A DNA stretch of 22,358 nt from an uncultured Brevundimonas sp. (GCF_943913055.1 NZ_CALTWS010000019.1:1-22358); one strand, 5' to 3'; counted from the first letter of the stretch, positions 8,281 to 15,464 are shown. A program made the numbers and translations. Notes: generated from the letters alone by a model not told the origin.

Positions 8281-8892
8281 TCAAGCGTAGTTGAAGCTGA
8301 TCGAGATGCGCTCGGTCTTTGCCGCATTCACCGGCACCTCGTGGCGCAGCCAGCTTTCCCACATCAGGACTGTGCCCGCACGGGGGGCCAGATAGACGAA
8401 GGGGCGCTCCGCCTCGGGGGCGTCGGCGTGGACGCCGGGGCGGGCCATCATCATGGGCAGGCGGGGGTCTTCCAGCTTGAGGGCCGAGGCGCCGTCGGGC
8501 ACCTCGACATAGACGGTGCCGCTCAGGAAGGCATGCGGGTGGATGTGGCCGGTGTGGCTGCCGCCGGGCTTCAGGATATTGACCCACAGGCTGTCCAGTC
8601 GCGGCTTGCGGGCCAGATCGAAGTTCAGGGCCCTGGCATAGGCGACGGCGTGGCGATCCAGATGCCGCTTCAGGTCGGCGAACTCCGGCAGGCGCTGTGG
8701 GAGGTCGGTCAGGGAGCCGTAGGAGGTATAGCCGCGATAGCCGTGCGCCTTGCACCAGGCACGACCGGCATGATCCTCGACCGCCAGCACACGGCAGGCC
8801 TCGGCCAGCTGGACGTTGAAGGTGTCGAAGCCCGGCGTATCGGCCAGACTGGCCTCATAGACCTGGGTGACGAAGAGGGGGCGCAGGGACAT
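8281..8892 (-). CDS. Putative 2OG-Fe(II) oxygenase family protein (TIGR02466 type)
   Basis: A 203-residue protein opening MSLRPLFVTQVYEASL. The conserved core is visible: AHGYRGYTSYGSLTDLP (49-65), the strand LDSLWVNILKPGGSHTGHIHPHAFLSGTVYV (99-129) and the C-terminal half FVYLAPRAGTVLMWESWLRHEVPVN (165-189) ending in RISISFNYA. The histidines of GHIHPH (115-120), and His184 with the Arg near 195, are where the double-stranded beta-helix fold places iron and 2-oxoglutarate ligands. The family is defined but its substrate is unknown. The gene is convergent with the serine hydrolase (3-base gap) and 43 bases downstream of the methyltransferase gene on the same strand. Confidence 0.8.
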   Translation of the reverse strand: MSLRPLFVTQVYEASLADTPGFDTFNVQLAEACRVLAVEDHAGRAWCKAHGYRGYTSYGSLTDLPQRLPEFADLKRHLDRHAVAYARALNFDLARKPRLDSLWVNILKPGGSHTGHIHPHAFLSGTVYVEVPDGASALKLEDPRLPMMMARPGVHADAPEAERPFVYLAPRAGTVLMWESWLRHEVPVNAAKTERISISFNYA

Positions 8893-8935
8893 GGCACCGC
8901 TTTAGACGAAGCGGTCGTCTATCAGAAGGCCCGGC

Positions 8936-9694
8936 CTAGAAGGGAAGGGCAGCCTCGCCACGCAGGATGGCCTCGGCCTCGGGCGTATGCTTGGCCCCGC
9001 TGCGGTCGTGCAGGATCAGGGGCGGCAATAGACGCAAGGGGGCGCGACCGGTCTTGATCGCCTGCACCAACACCCGCTTGGCGGGCTCGTCCGCATGGGG
9101 GTGAATGCCTCTGACCGCGAACGATCCGGCGGTTTCGCCCAGAAGCGCCAGTAGGTCCGCCAGCCGGTCGGCCCGGTGGATGACGAGGATCCGTCCACCC
9201 TCGCGCACGGCCTTCAGCAGGAAATGCGTCCAGGCCCGCAGACCGTCGTCGGCCATCCAGGCGTCGCGCTTGCCCGGTGCCGGAGCACGCAGGGCGGCGG
9301 CATCGTCGAAGAAGGGCGGATTGCTGATGGCCCAGTCAAACGGCGGCAGGCACAGCGCGCGAAACCCGGTGGCGACATCGCCCGTGACAATGCTGGCCGG
9401 GGCGCTGTTCAGGCTCGCGTTCTCGCGCGCGAGTTCCGCCATCGTGGCATCCCGTTCAAGCCCGACCAGCGTCATTTCCGGCTGACGCGCGGCGATCTGC
9501 ATCAGTGCGCCGCCGACCCCGCAGCCGGCCTCGATCAGACGTTCTCCGGGCTTGCCCGCAACGGCGGCAGCCAACAGGGCGGCGTCCATGCCCGCGCGAT
9601 AGCCCTTGGCCGGCTGGCGCAGCCGAACCCGCCCGCCCAACAGGGCATTCTCGACGATCCCGGTCGTCAGGTGTGGCAGTGGTGCGACGGTCAC
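8936..9694 (-). CDS. TrmN6/YfiC-type N6-adenine methyltransferase
   Basis: A 252-residue class I SAM-dependent methyltransferase. The SAM-binding motif I is LIEAGCGVGGALMQIA (53-68), the acidic motif II is VGLERD (77-82), a GDV at 105-107 follows, and the catalytic motif is Asn125-Pro-Pro-Phe128 (AISNPPFF). The NPPF motif marks N6-adenine or glutamine amide methylation. The N-terminal LLGGRVRLRQPAKGYRAGMDAALLAAAV block is typical of COG4123 proteins, including TrmN6, which methylates A37 of tRNA1(Val) in E. coli. Whether this orthologue acts on tRNA is inference. It is divergent from the polyprenyl synthase gene, with about 115 bases between them. Confidence 0.82.
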   Translation of the reverse strand: MTVAPLPHLTTGIVENALLGGRVRLRQPAKGYRAGMDAALLAAAVAGKPGERLIEAGCGVGGALMQIAARQPEMTLVGLERDATMAELARENASLNSAPASIVTGDVATGFRALCLPPFDWAISNPPFFDDAAALRAPAPGKRDAWMADDGLRAWTHFLLKAVREGGRILVIHRADRLADLLALLGETAGSFAVRGIHPHADEPAKRVLVQAIKTGRAPLRLLPPLILHDRSGAKHTPEAEAILRGEAALPF

Positions 9695-9808
9695 GCGGCT
9701 TGACCCTTTCTTGGGCCATCACCATTGTGCGGTGCGTCGTCGTCAGGCAAGGCGGCGTCAGGATTTTCCGGCGCGATCCTTTCTCGCGCATGCCGAACGA
9801 GTAAGCTG

Positions 9809-10825
9809 TTGGACGCTGTCACCCTGGCCGAACCCCGCATGAAGGGTGACGTCGAACCCCTGGTTCGGCTGGCGCGTGCCGACATGGCGGCGGTCGATCG
9901 GCTGATCGTGGCCCGCATGCAGTCGCAGGTGCCGGTCATCCCCCTTCTGGCCGACCATATCGTGGCGGCGGGTGGGAAGCGGCTGAGGCCCTTGCTGACT
10001 GTGGCTGCGGCGCGTGCAGCCGGTGCAAAGGGCGATATCGAGGCCCCGATCAAGCTGGCGGCGGCGGTGGAGTTCATCCACACGGCCACGCTGCTGCATG
10101 ACGACGTGGTCGATGCATCCCAGCTTCGGCGCGGCAAGGTCGCTGCGCATCTGATCTGGGGGGCTCCGTCCAGCGTTCTTGTCGGCGACTTCCTGTTCGC
10201 CCGCGCCTTCGAACTGATGGTCGAGACGGGCCAGATGCGGGCGCTCGGCATTCTGGCGCGGGCGTCCAGCGTCATCGCCGAGGGCGAGGTGCTGCAACTG
10301 ACGCGCGCCCACGACCTGAACCTGGATCAGGAAACCTATCTGCGGATCATCTCGGCCAAGACCGCCGAGCTGTTCGCCGCAGCCGCCGAGGCGGGAGCCG
10401 TGGGGGCCGGGGCGGGCGACAAGACGGTGGAGGCTCTGCGGTCCTATGGCCTCAATCTGGGTCTGGCCTTCCAGTTGGCCGACGACGCGCTGGATTACGG
10501 CGGGTCGTCCGACGTTCTGGGCAAGAATGCCGGCGACGACTTTCACGAGGGCAAGGTGACCATGCCGCTCTTGCTGGCTGCGGCTCGCACGCGCGGCCGC
10601 GAGGATGCCTTCTGGGAGCGCACCATCAACAAGGGCGAACGGACCGAGGACGACTTCCGCCGGGCACGCGAACTGATCATCGGCACCGGTGCGGTCACCA
10701 CGACGCTGGACACGGCCTATGCCTATGCCGACGCCGCCAAGATCGCGTTGAAGACGCTCCCCATGGGGGAATGGCGCGCGGCGCTGGAGCAGCTGGCAGA
10801 TTTCGCGGTCAGCCGCGCCGCCTGA
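9809..10825 (+). CDS. ispB: All-trans polyprenyl diphosphate synthase (octa/decaprenyl), IspB type
   Basis: With a TTG start at 9809 the protein is 338 residues, the usual length for long-chain trans-prenyl synthases. It contains the IPP-binding GGKRLRP (55-61), the first aspartate-rich motif in LLHDDVVD (Asp98, Asp99, Asp102), and the second in LADDALDYGG (Asp225, Asp226, Asp229). The small residues ahead of the first Asp motif fit a long product, so it probably makes the side chain of ubiquinone from FPP and IPP. The start is uncertain. TTG gives the family-like opening LDAVTLAEPRMKGDVEPL; an ATG at 9839 would lose ten residues; an ATG at 9725 adds 28 residues that do not look like the family. 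It converges on a DUF465 gene. Confidence 0.9.
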   Translation: MDAVTLAEPRMKGDVEPLVRLARADMAAVDRLIVARMQSQVPVIPLLADHIVAAGGKRLRPLLTVAAARAAGAKGDIEAPIKLAAAVEFIHTATLLHDDVVDASQLRRGKVAAHLIWGAPSSVLVGDFLFARAFELMVETGQMRALGILARASSVIAEGEVLQLTRAHDLNLDQETYLRIISAKTAELFAAAAEAGAVGAGAGDKTVEALRSYGLNLGLAFQLADDALDYGGSSDVLGKNAGDDFHEGKVTMPLLLAAARTRGREDAFWERTINKGERTEDDFRRARELIIGTGAVTTTLDTAYAYADAAKIALKTLPMGEWRAALEQLADFAVSRAA

Positions 10826-10859
10826 TCCTGCTCAGGCGATAATGTCGGGCAGGATCAGG
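10821..10859. terminator. Possible bidirectional terminator (dyad across two stop codons)
   Basis: CCTGATCCTGC (10821-10831) and GCAGGATCAGG (10849-10859) form a perfect 11-bp inverted repeat with a 17-base loop. The left arm holds the polyprenyl synthase stop codon and the start of the convergent gene's stop. There is no proper T tract on either side, so termination is only suggested. Confidence 0.4.
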
Positions 10860-11056
10860 TTCTCGATCCGAACGATTTCGTCCTTCAGCGTCAGCTTCTT
10901 GCGCTTCAGCCGCGCGATCATCAGCTGATCCGGTATGGGCATGTGGCCCAGGGCCTCGATGGAGGCTGACAGGTCGGCATGCTCCTGCTGAAGAGCCTTC
11001 AGCCGGGCCTCCAGGGCCTTGTCTTCTTCGCTCAGAAACGGTTCGTCGTCGTTCAT
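10832..11056 (-). CDS. DUF465 (YdcH-like) small coiled-coil protein
   Basis: A 74-residue, almost wholly helical protein. The DUF465 pattern is clear: LEARLKALQQEHADLSASIEAL (14-35), MPIPDQLMIARLKRKKLTLKDEI (39-61), where the 'LKrkKL.LKDEI' heptads form a helical hairpin. No catalytic residues or signal peptide are seen. Function is unknown in the family. It is convergent with ispB, with 6 bases between stops. A second, shorter DUF465 gene lies at 12352-12525. Confidence 0.85.
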   Translation of the reverse strand: MNDDEPFLSEEDKALEARLKALQQEHADLSASIEALGHMPIPDQLMIARLKRKKLTLKDEIVRIENLILPDIIA

Positions 11057-11093
11057 GGTGGTCCCCGGACGGGCGCTTATATCGTGCGACCGC

Positions 11094-11573
11094 TCAGGCC
11101 GGAAGGCATTCGGCCAGACGGATCAGGCCGGGCCGCGGAATCGATGACGACCAGGTACGGGCGACGGCCACCAGCGCGTCGATCGCGGGGCGCGCCGGTC
11201 CTGACGCAGCGGGGCTGAGGGCCTCCAGTGCCAGCAGCAGGCGACGCTCGGCGTCCAGTTCTGCGGCCTTGACCTGACTTCTGACAGCCTCGCGGTCGTC
11301 ATCAACCATATCGACGGCCTTGATCTTCAAGGCGCGGCGGACCGCCCGCAGCGGCGCGATGGCGGTTTCTTCCCAGACGCGGGCCGTATCGCAAGCGGCT
11401 TCGCGGGTGTCCTCGTCCAGCACGCGTCCCGTGGTGGCAACCCAAGCCGCCCAGAGCAAGAGGGGCACGTTCTGACCGGCGCTATCCTGAAGCTCGAGAC
11501 AGGTCTCTGCCACGCCGGGGGCGGCATAGGCGGTCAGGACCCAAGGCCACAGGCCATCGCAGGCACCGCTCAT
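11094..11573 (-). CDS. DUF2390 (TIGR02444) family protein
   Basis: A 159-residue, mostly helical soluble protein. The N-terminal stretch LWPWVLTAYAAPGVAETCLELQDSAGQNVPLLLWAAWVA carries the TIGR02444 family hallmark (aromatic residue, 'Y..PGV...CL.LQD..G..V..LL...W'). The rest is Ala/Arg-rich helix with an acidic patch (DMVDDDREA). Family function is unknown. The ATG lies within TCAT 11570-11573 so that its start overlaps the ubiX stop by 4 bases (ATGA), indicating translational coupling downstream of ubiX. Confidence 0.75.
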   Translation of the reverse strand: MSGACDGLWPWVLTAYAAPGVAETCLELQDSAGQNVPLLLWAAWVATTGRVLDEDTREAACDTARVWEETAIAPLRAVRRALKIKAVDMVDDDREAVRSQVKAAELDAERRLLLALEALSPAASGPARPAIDALVAVARTWSSSIPRPGLIRLAECLPA

Positions 11574-12184
11574 GCCTCCGGCGCGCCCTTGAGCCCGTCC
11601 CAGCGACGCACGGCCGACCAGTCCAGCCCGAACTGGTCCAGCGCCCGCCCGACCGACTGATCGACGATGTCCTCGATGGAGCCGGGCCGCGCATAGAAGG
11701 CGGGCAGGGGCGGGGCGATGATGGCGCCCATCTCGGTCAGGGCCGTCATGGTCCTCAGGTGGCCCAGATGGAACGGCGTTTCGCGCACCATCAGCACCAG
11801 CGGACGGCGCTCCTTCAGCACGACGTCGGCGGCACGGGTCAGCAGGTTGGACGTCACGCCCGTGGCGATCTCGCTCATCGTGCGCACCGAACAGGGGGCC
11901 ACGATCATGCCCAACGTGCGAAAAGAGCCTGAAGCGATGGTGGCCCCGACGTCCGCCAGTTTGTGCACCACATCGGCCCGACCAGTCAGATCGTCGGGCG
12001 TCAGATCCGTTTCCTGCGACAGCGTCAACAGGGCCGCGCGGGTGACGACCAGATGGCTCTCGACGCCCAGTTCACGCAAGGCATCCAGCACACGCACGCC
12101 ATAAGTCACGCCGGATGCTCCGGAAATCCCGACCACCAGCCGCTGCGGCGGGTTCCGTATGGCTGTGTTCACAACTTCGGCCAA
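11570..12184 (-). CDS. ubiX: Flavin prenyltransferase UbiX
   Basis: A 204-residue UbiX. It makes prenylated FMN, the cofactor of UbiD-type decarboxylases in ubiquinone synthesis. The FMN-binding loop is GISGASGVTYG (19-29). Further active-site blocks are IASGSFRT (83-90), VAPCSVRTMSEIATG (95-109), the dimer-interface RETPFHLGHLRTM (134-146) and PPLPAFYARP (158-167). All match the flavoprotein family. The first dozen residues are a short extension. No ubiD is in the window. It heads a minus-strand pair with the DUF2390 gene. Upstream, 167 bases separate it from the divergent second DUF465 gene; I see no convincing promoter or structure in that gap. Confidence 0.95.
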   Translation of the reverse strand: MAEVVNTAIRNPPQRLVVGISGASGVTYGVRVLDALRELGVESHLVVTRAALLTLSQETDLTPDDLTGRADVVHKLADVGATIASGSFRTLGMIVAPCSVRTMSEIATGVTSNLLTRAADVVLKERRPLVLMVRETPFHLGHLRTMTALTEMGAIIAPPLPAFYARPGSIEDIVDQSVGRALDQFGLDWSAVRRWDGLKGAPEA

Positions 12185-12351
12185 TTCGGGCTCCAGGCTC
12201 TGATTGTCCGGTCGGATCGGCGATCACCGGAATGTGATTCTACAGCCGGTCAAGCTGGGCGCTCACTAGTGGCGATACCGGGTCCGATGCGCAAGCCAGC
12301 GGGTCGGTGCCAGGGTGTCGCTATCGGTCCTTAGACATGGAGGCGAAAGCC

Positions 12352-12525
12352 ATGACCATCGAAGCCCGTATCCGCGAACTGGGAAACCGTCATCGCAACT
12401 TGGATGAGACCATCCGGCGCGAGATCACCCACCCGGCCACGGATTCGCTTCGGGTGCGCGAGCTGAAGCAGCAGAAGCTTCGGCTCAAGGAACAGATTAC
12501 CAGTCTGGAGGCGCGCGCCGGATAG
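12352..12525 (+). CDS. DUF465-like small protein (57 aa)
   Basis: A 57-residue coiled-coil protein, MTIEARIRELGNRHRNLDET..., with the DUF465 consensus: 'RHRNLDETI', 'PATDSLRVRELKQQKLRLKEQI', 'LEARAG'. The start at 12352 is set by GGAGG at 12339-12343, eight bases upstream; the ATG at 12337 would put the codon on top of that site. It is followed by a strong intrinsic terminator, so it forms a single-gene transcript. Function unknown. Confidence 0.8.
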   Translation: MTIEARIRELGNRHRNLDETIRREITHPATDSLRVRELKQQKLRLKEQITSLEARAG

Positions 12526-12550
12526 CGGCGTCTCCGAAGTCCGAAATTGA

Positions 12551-12587
12551 AGACGGCCCCGGAGAGCGATCTCCTGGGCCGTTTTTT
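12551..12587 (+). terminator. Intrinsic terminator after the small DUF465 gene
   Basis: ACGGCCC pairs with GGGCCGT, and inside this GGAGA pairs with TCTCC around GCGA, separated by a single C/T mismatch. Six T residues follow at 12582-12587. It lies 28 bases past the stop codon. The opposite strand lacks a good T tract, so it is mainly a plus-strand terminator. Confidence 0.9.
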
Positions 12588-12600
12588 CATGCGACGCCAA

Positions 12601-13272
12601 TCAGTCCTTGGAGCCGAACACCGACTCCGCCGTGGGCTCGGCACCTCGGCGTTCGCGGGCCTCGGGTACGAACTCTTCCTCGACCGGTTCGACAGGGGCG
12701 TCGGCGGGTTGCAGGGTCGCACCGCCCTTCTTGGCGTCATCCTTGGCCTTCTTGTCCGCAGCCTTCTTGACCAGGTCGTCCAGAACGATCTGACCGACCA
12801 GGCCCAGGGTCACGGGATCGACAGGCTTGATGTTGGCGCTGTTCCAGTGGGTGCGGTTGCGCACGCTCTCGATCGTGGACTTGGTCGTGCCCAGCAGTTT
12901 GGCGATCTGGGCGTCGGTCACTTCGGGGTGGTTGCGCACGAACCAGGCGATGGCATCCGGGCGATCCTGACGGCGCGAGACCGGGGTATATTTCGGCGCG
13001 GGCTTGGCGGCCTTCATCATTTCGGCGTGGCGGCTGACCACGGCCTGCATGCGGTAGTTTTCGTCATTCTGGGCCTTATCCAGCTCCTCGCGGCTCAACT
13101 GTCCGTTGACGAGGGGGTCGGCACCCCGGATGTCGCGCGCTACATCGCCATCGGCGATGCCACGCACCTCGAGCGGATGCAGCCCGCAGAAATCGGCGAT
13201 CTGCTCGAACGTCAGCGAGGTGTTGTCGACCAGCCAGACCGCAGTGGCCTTGGGCATCAGAATGTCGGTCAT
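12601..13272 (-). CDS. trcR: Cell-cycle transcriptional regulator TrcR (DUF1013)
   Basis: A 223-residue protein matching DUF1013 over residues 1-170: MTDILMPKATAVWLVDNTSLTFEQIADFCGLHPLEVRGIADGDV, then YTPVSRRQDRPDAIAWFVRNHPEVTDAQIAKLLGTTKSTIESVRNRTHWN. Two helix-turn-helix-like segments are seen, at about 19-36 and 117-135. Residues 170-223 are a lysine/alanine then Glu/Pro-rich, probably disordered tail. The family is confined to Alphaproteobacteria and is named TrcR, a cell-cycle transcriptional regulator. It is divergent from the CVNH/crystallin gene. The 216-base gap holds a GTTCTAGAAC palindrome close to the start and a 7-bp stem-loop at 13327-13348. Confidence 0.9.
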   Translation of the reverse strand: MTDILMPKATAVWLVDNTSLTFEQIADFCGLHPLEVRGIADGDVARDIRGADPLVNGQLSREELDKAQNDENYRMQAVVSRHAEMMKAAKPAPKYTPVSRRQDRPDAIAWFVRNHPEVTDAQIAKLLGTTKSTIESVRNRTHWNSANIKPVDPVTLGLVGQIVLDDLVKKAADKKAKDDAKKGGATLQPADAPVEPVEEEFVPEARERRGAEPTAESVFGSKD

Positions 13273-13326
13273 GCGAGTATTCCGGTTCTAGAACGGGGCC
13301 AGAAAGTCGGGCTCCGGATACGACGG

Positions 13327-13348
13327 CGCCCGGCCTTTCGACCGGGCG
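13327..13348. other. Stem-loop in the trcR / CVNH-crystallin divergent gap
   Basis: CGCCCGG (13327-13333) and CCGGGCG (13342-13348) form a perfect 7-bp stem with an 8-base loop, about 55 bases upstream of the trcR start. No T tract follows on either strand, so it is not a simple terminator. It could be part of the trcR leader or an operator; function unknown. Confidence 0.35.
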
Positions 13349-13488
13349 TTGATATCCCGGATATAAGCGCATTCTCTGGAAAAGAAAACGAAAGCCTGCA
13401 ATCTCGTACAGCCAAGGTTCATCGTGGGTGTTGAACATTGGGGGCAATGGCGCGTTCGGCGTCTGAGACTCAGCATTGGGAGGGTATC

Positions 13489-14118
13489 ATGTTGCTTGAA
13501 GCATTGGCTGCCGCGGCGATGATGTCCGGGGTTGAGGCCCCGATACAGGAACGCGGCGCGCCACGCGGCGATTACCGTGAAAGCTGCAGCGGTGAGTACG
13601 TCAATCGCGGGCGCCTGTACGCCGATTGTCGTACGCGTCGGAATGACATCCGCGAGACTTCGATCGAGCTGAGACTATGCTCGGATTATGAAATCCGTAA
13701 CACGGACGGCATTCTCACCTGCGGTCCTTATCGCGGTGACGATGAAGGTCGGCCCGGTGGCGGTTATCCAGGCGGTCCCGGCGGAGGATGGAACCCGGGT
13801 GGCCCCGGCGGCGGCTATCCCGGTGGTCCGGGTGGCGGCTGGAACGGCGGCCGTCAGAGCATCGTCGTCTACCGTGACGCCAACTATCGGGGCCAGGCGA
13901 TGCAGTTCAACGGCGAGGTTTCCAACCTGCGCAACACCGGCTTGAACGATGCGATCAGCTCGTTCCAGCTCCGCGGTGCCTGGGAACTGTGCACGGATGC
14001 TAACTTTGGCGGACGCTGCACCGTTTTCGACATCGACCAAACCAATCTGGCCCGCTGGCAGCTGAACGACAGCATCTCCTCGCTGCGTCCGGCCCGTCGC
14101 GGCGGCGGTCGCTGGTAG
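13489..14118 (+). CDS. CVNH (cyanovirin-like) plus beta/gamma-crystallin protein
   Basis: A 209-residue protein with a hydrophobic start (MLLEALAAAAMMSG) that may be a weak signal peptide. Residues 28-80 look like a cyanovirin-N homology domain, a sugar-binding fold: YRESCSGEYVNRGRLYADC, then ETSIELRLCSDYEIRNTDGILTC, with Cys33, 47, 64 and 78 spaced for two disulfides. A Gly/Pro-rich linker with two near-identical PGGPGGGYPGGPGGGWN-like units spans about 87-121. The C-terminus (123-200) is a beta/gamma-crystallin domain: two Greek keys (YRDANYRGQAMQF, CTDANFGGRCTVF) each followed by a calcium-binding N/D-N/D-x-x-S/T-S motif (NDAISS 153-158, NDSISS 193-198). The start is chosen from GGGAGGG just upstream; an in-frame ATG at 13438 lacks this. 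Its role is unknown; an extracellular or periplasmic glycan/calcium-binding role is inferred. Confidence 0.82.
   Translation: MLLEALAAAAMMSGVEAPIQERGAPRGDYRESCSGEYVNRGRLYADCRTRRNDIRETSIELRLCSDYEIRNTDGILTCGPYRGDDEGRPGGGYPGGPGGGWNPGGPGGGYPGGPGGGWNGGRQSIVVYRDANYRGQAMQFNGEVSNLRNTGLNDAISSFQLRGAWELCTDANFGGRCTVFDIDQTNLARWQLNDSISSLRPARRGGGRW
13751..13852 (+). repeat. Imperfect tandem repeat encoding a Gly/Pro/Trp/Tyr linker
   Basis: Two roughly 51-base units with synonymous differences encode GGGYPGG-PGGGWN blocks in the CVNH/crystallin protein. Unit number may vary between strains, changing linker length. Confidence 0.7.
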
Positions 14119-14121
14119 CGG

Positions 14122-15093
14122 TCAGACCGTCAGTACGATCTTACCGACATGGTCGCCCGCCTCAAGCCTGAGGTGGGCGGCTGCGGCGTCAGCCAGAGGA
14201 TAGGTCGCCTCTACCGGCGGTCGCATCTGGCCCGCCGCGATCCAGGGCCAGACCTTGGCTTCGACCTGAGCGATCAATCTGGCCTTCTCGTCGGCCGGGC
14301 GCGCGCGCAGCGTCGACCCGGTTAGGACGATCCGCTTCATCATAAGGGCAGCGAGGTCGATCTCTGCTGTCGCGCCCGACAGCGTGGCAATGACGACCCA
14401 GCGACCGAACCGGTTGAGTACCGCCTGGTTCAGCGCAGCATAGTCACGCCCGACCATGTCCAGAACGACATCCACACCGCCGAAGTCCGCGATGGCGGCT
14501 CGCAAGTCCTCGGCAGTGGCATCCAAGCTGAGGTCTGCGCCCAAGGCCCGCGCCGCCGCAGCCTTGGCCGCCCCGCGCGAGGTGGCGATCACCTTCCCAC
14601 CCGCGGCCTTGGCCATCTGAATGGCCGTGACGCCGATCCCGCTGGTTGCGCCGTGAATCAGCAGCGTCTCGCCCGCCTTGAGTGCGCCTGCCTCGAACAC
14701 ATTGGCGAAGACAGTGCATACGGTTTCGGGCAGGGCCGCTGCTTGAACGAAGTCCATCTCATCCGGCACCGGCAGAGCATGCCTGGCATCGACCACGGCC
14801 AGTTCTGAATAGCCGCCGCCGCCCAGCAACGCACAGACGCGGTCGCCGATGGCCCAGCGGGTCACGCCATCGCCGACCTGATCGACCTCTCCGGCGACTT
14901 CGAGCCCCAGACCCTCTGGTGCGCCGGGCGGGGCAGGGTAGAGGCCTCGGCGCTGAAGCAGGTCGGGCCGGTTGACGCCCGCCGCCCGCACCCGAATGCG
15001 GATTTCGCCCGCCCCCGCGACCGGATCGGGCCGTTCAACCAGCCGGAGCGCCTCGGCCGGTCCGGAACCGCCGTCGATGTGGATCGCCTTCAT
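14122..15093 (-). CDS. NAD(P)H-quinone oxidoreductase, PIG3/zeta-crystallin family
   Basis: A 323-residue zinc-independent medium-chain dehydrogenase. The N-terminal GroES-like half has AAGVNRPDLLQRRGLYPAPP (37-56), GLGLEVAGEV (61-70) and GDRVCALLGGGGYSELAVV (83-101). The Rossmann half begins with ETLLIHGATSGIGVTAIQMAK (142-162), whose AxxGxxG-type loop binds NADPH, followed by VIATSRG, GADLSLD and VDVVLDMVG. This set matches the PIG3 subfamily (TIGR02824). The expected reaction is one- or two-electron reduction of quinones with NADPH; the natural substrate is not known. It converges with the crystallin gene (3-base gap) and diverges from the DUF1192/rcdA pair with about 80 bases between. Confidence 0.92.
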   Translation of the reverse strand: MKAIHIDGGSGPAEALRLVERPDPVAGAGEIRIRVRAAGVNRPDLLQRRGLYPAPPGAPEGLGLEVAGEVDQVGDGVTRWAIGDRVCALLGGGGYSELAVVDARHALPVPDEMDFVQAAALPETVCTVFANVFEAGALKAGETLLIHGATSGIGVTAIQMAKAAGGKVIATSRGAAKAAAARALGADLSLDATAEDLRAAIADFGGVDVVLDMVGRDYAALNQAVLNRFGRWVVIATLSGATAEIDLAALMMKRIVLTGSTLRARPADEKARLIAQVEAKVWPWIAAGQMRPPVEATYPLADAAAAHLRLEAGDHVGKIVLTV

Positions 15094-15174
15094 CCCGCCC
15101 GTCGTCCTTGCAAATGTCCGTGTCCCGGCGTTTCCTAGTCGGTTCTGACGGCCTTGGCCAAGCAGGAGGTGAGC

Positions 15175-15381
15175 ATGTTCGAAGACAGCAACGAGCCCCG
15201 CCCCGCACGCGGTGCGTCCCTGATCGCCGTGACGCGGGAAGATTTGGACCTTTATTCCGTTGAAGACCTGAAGACGCGGATCGAGACGCTGGAAGCCGAG
15301 ATCGCGCGCTGCCGTGCGGCCATCGACGGCAAGTCCAGCCAGCGCAACGCGGCCGACGCCCTGTTCAACTTCGGCCGATGA
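15175..15381 (+). CDS. DUF1192 small protein
   Basis: A 68-residue protein starting MFEDSNEPRPARG, preceded by AGGAGG at 15164-15169, which decides this start over the ATG at 15154. The DUF1192 signature is present: MFED.NEPRP at the start, LYSVEDLKTRIETLEAEIARCRAAI (33-57) as an amphipathic helix, and the closing 'QRNAADALFNFGR'. It is an alphaproteobacterial small protein of unknown function, often found next to rcdA as here (83-base gap). Confidence 0.88.
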   Translation: MFEDSNEPRPARGASLIAVTREDLDLYSVEDLKTRIETLEAEIARCRAAIDGKSSQRNAADALFNFGR

Positions 15382-15392
15382 CGGACAGGTTG

Positions 15393-15408
15393 TGGCATGG
15401 CCGTTGCA
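15393..15408 (+). promoter_or_regulatory. Putative sigma-54 (-24/-12) promoter upstream of rcdA
   Basis: TGGCATG-N4-TTGCA matches the sigma-54 consensus TGGCACG-N4-TTGCA at 11 of its 12 defined positions, with the invariant GG (15394-15395) and GC (15406-15407) ten bases apart. It lies between the DUF1192 stop and the rcdA start on the coding strand, predicting a start near 15419 and a leader of about 45 bases. No enhancer site was identified; chance is possible. Confidence 0.45.
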
Positions 15409-15464
15409 GACCGTTCTCTTGCCGCGCGAAATCGTGCCGGTCGTGATACGAGTGCGCCTATTCC

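Noticed and set aside
12185..12351. Possible regulatory content between ubiX and the small DUF465 gene
   Set aside because: I looked for CtrA boxes (TTAA-N7-TTAA), a strong promoter and hairpins; only a single GANTC site was seen, which is not enough to call.
13751..13852. Gly/Pro repeat as a possible CRISPR or mobile repeat
   Set aside because: Only two imperfect units, in frame and within a protein linker, with no spacers.
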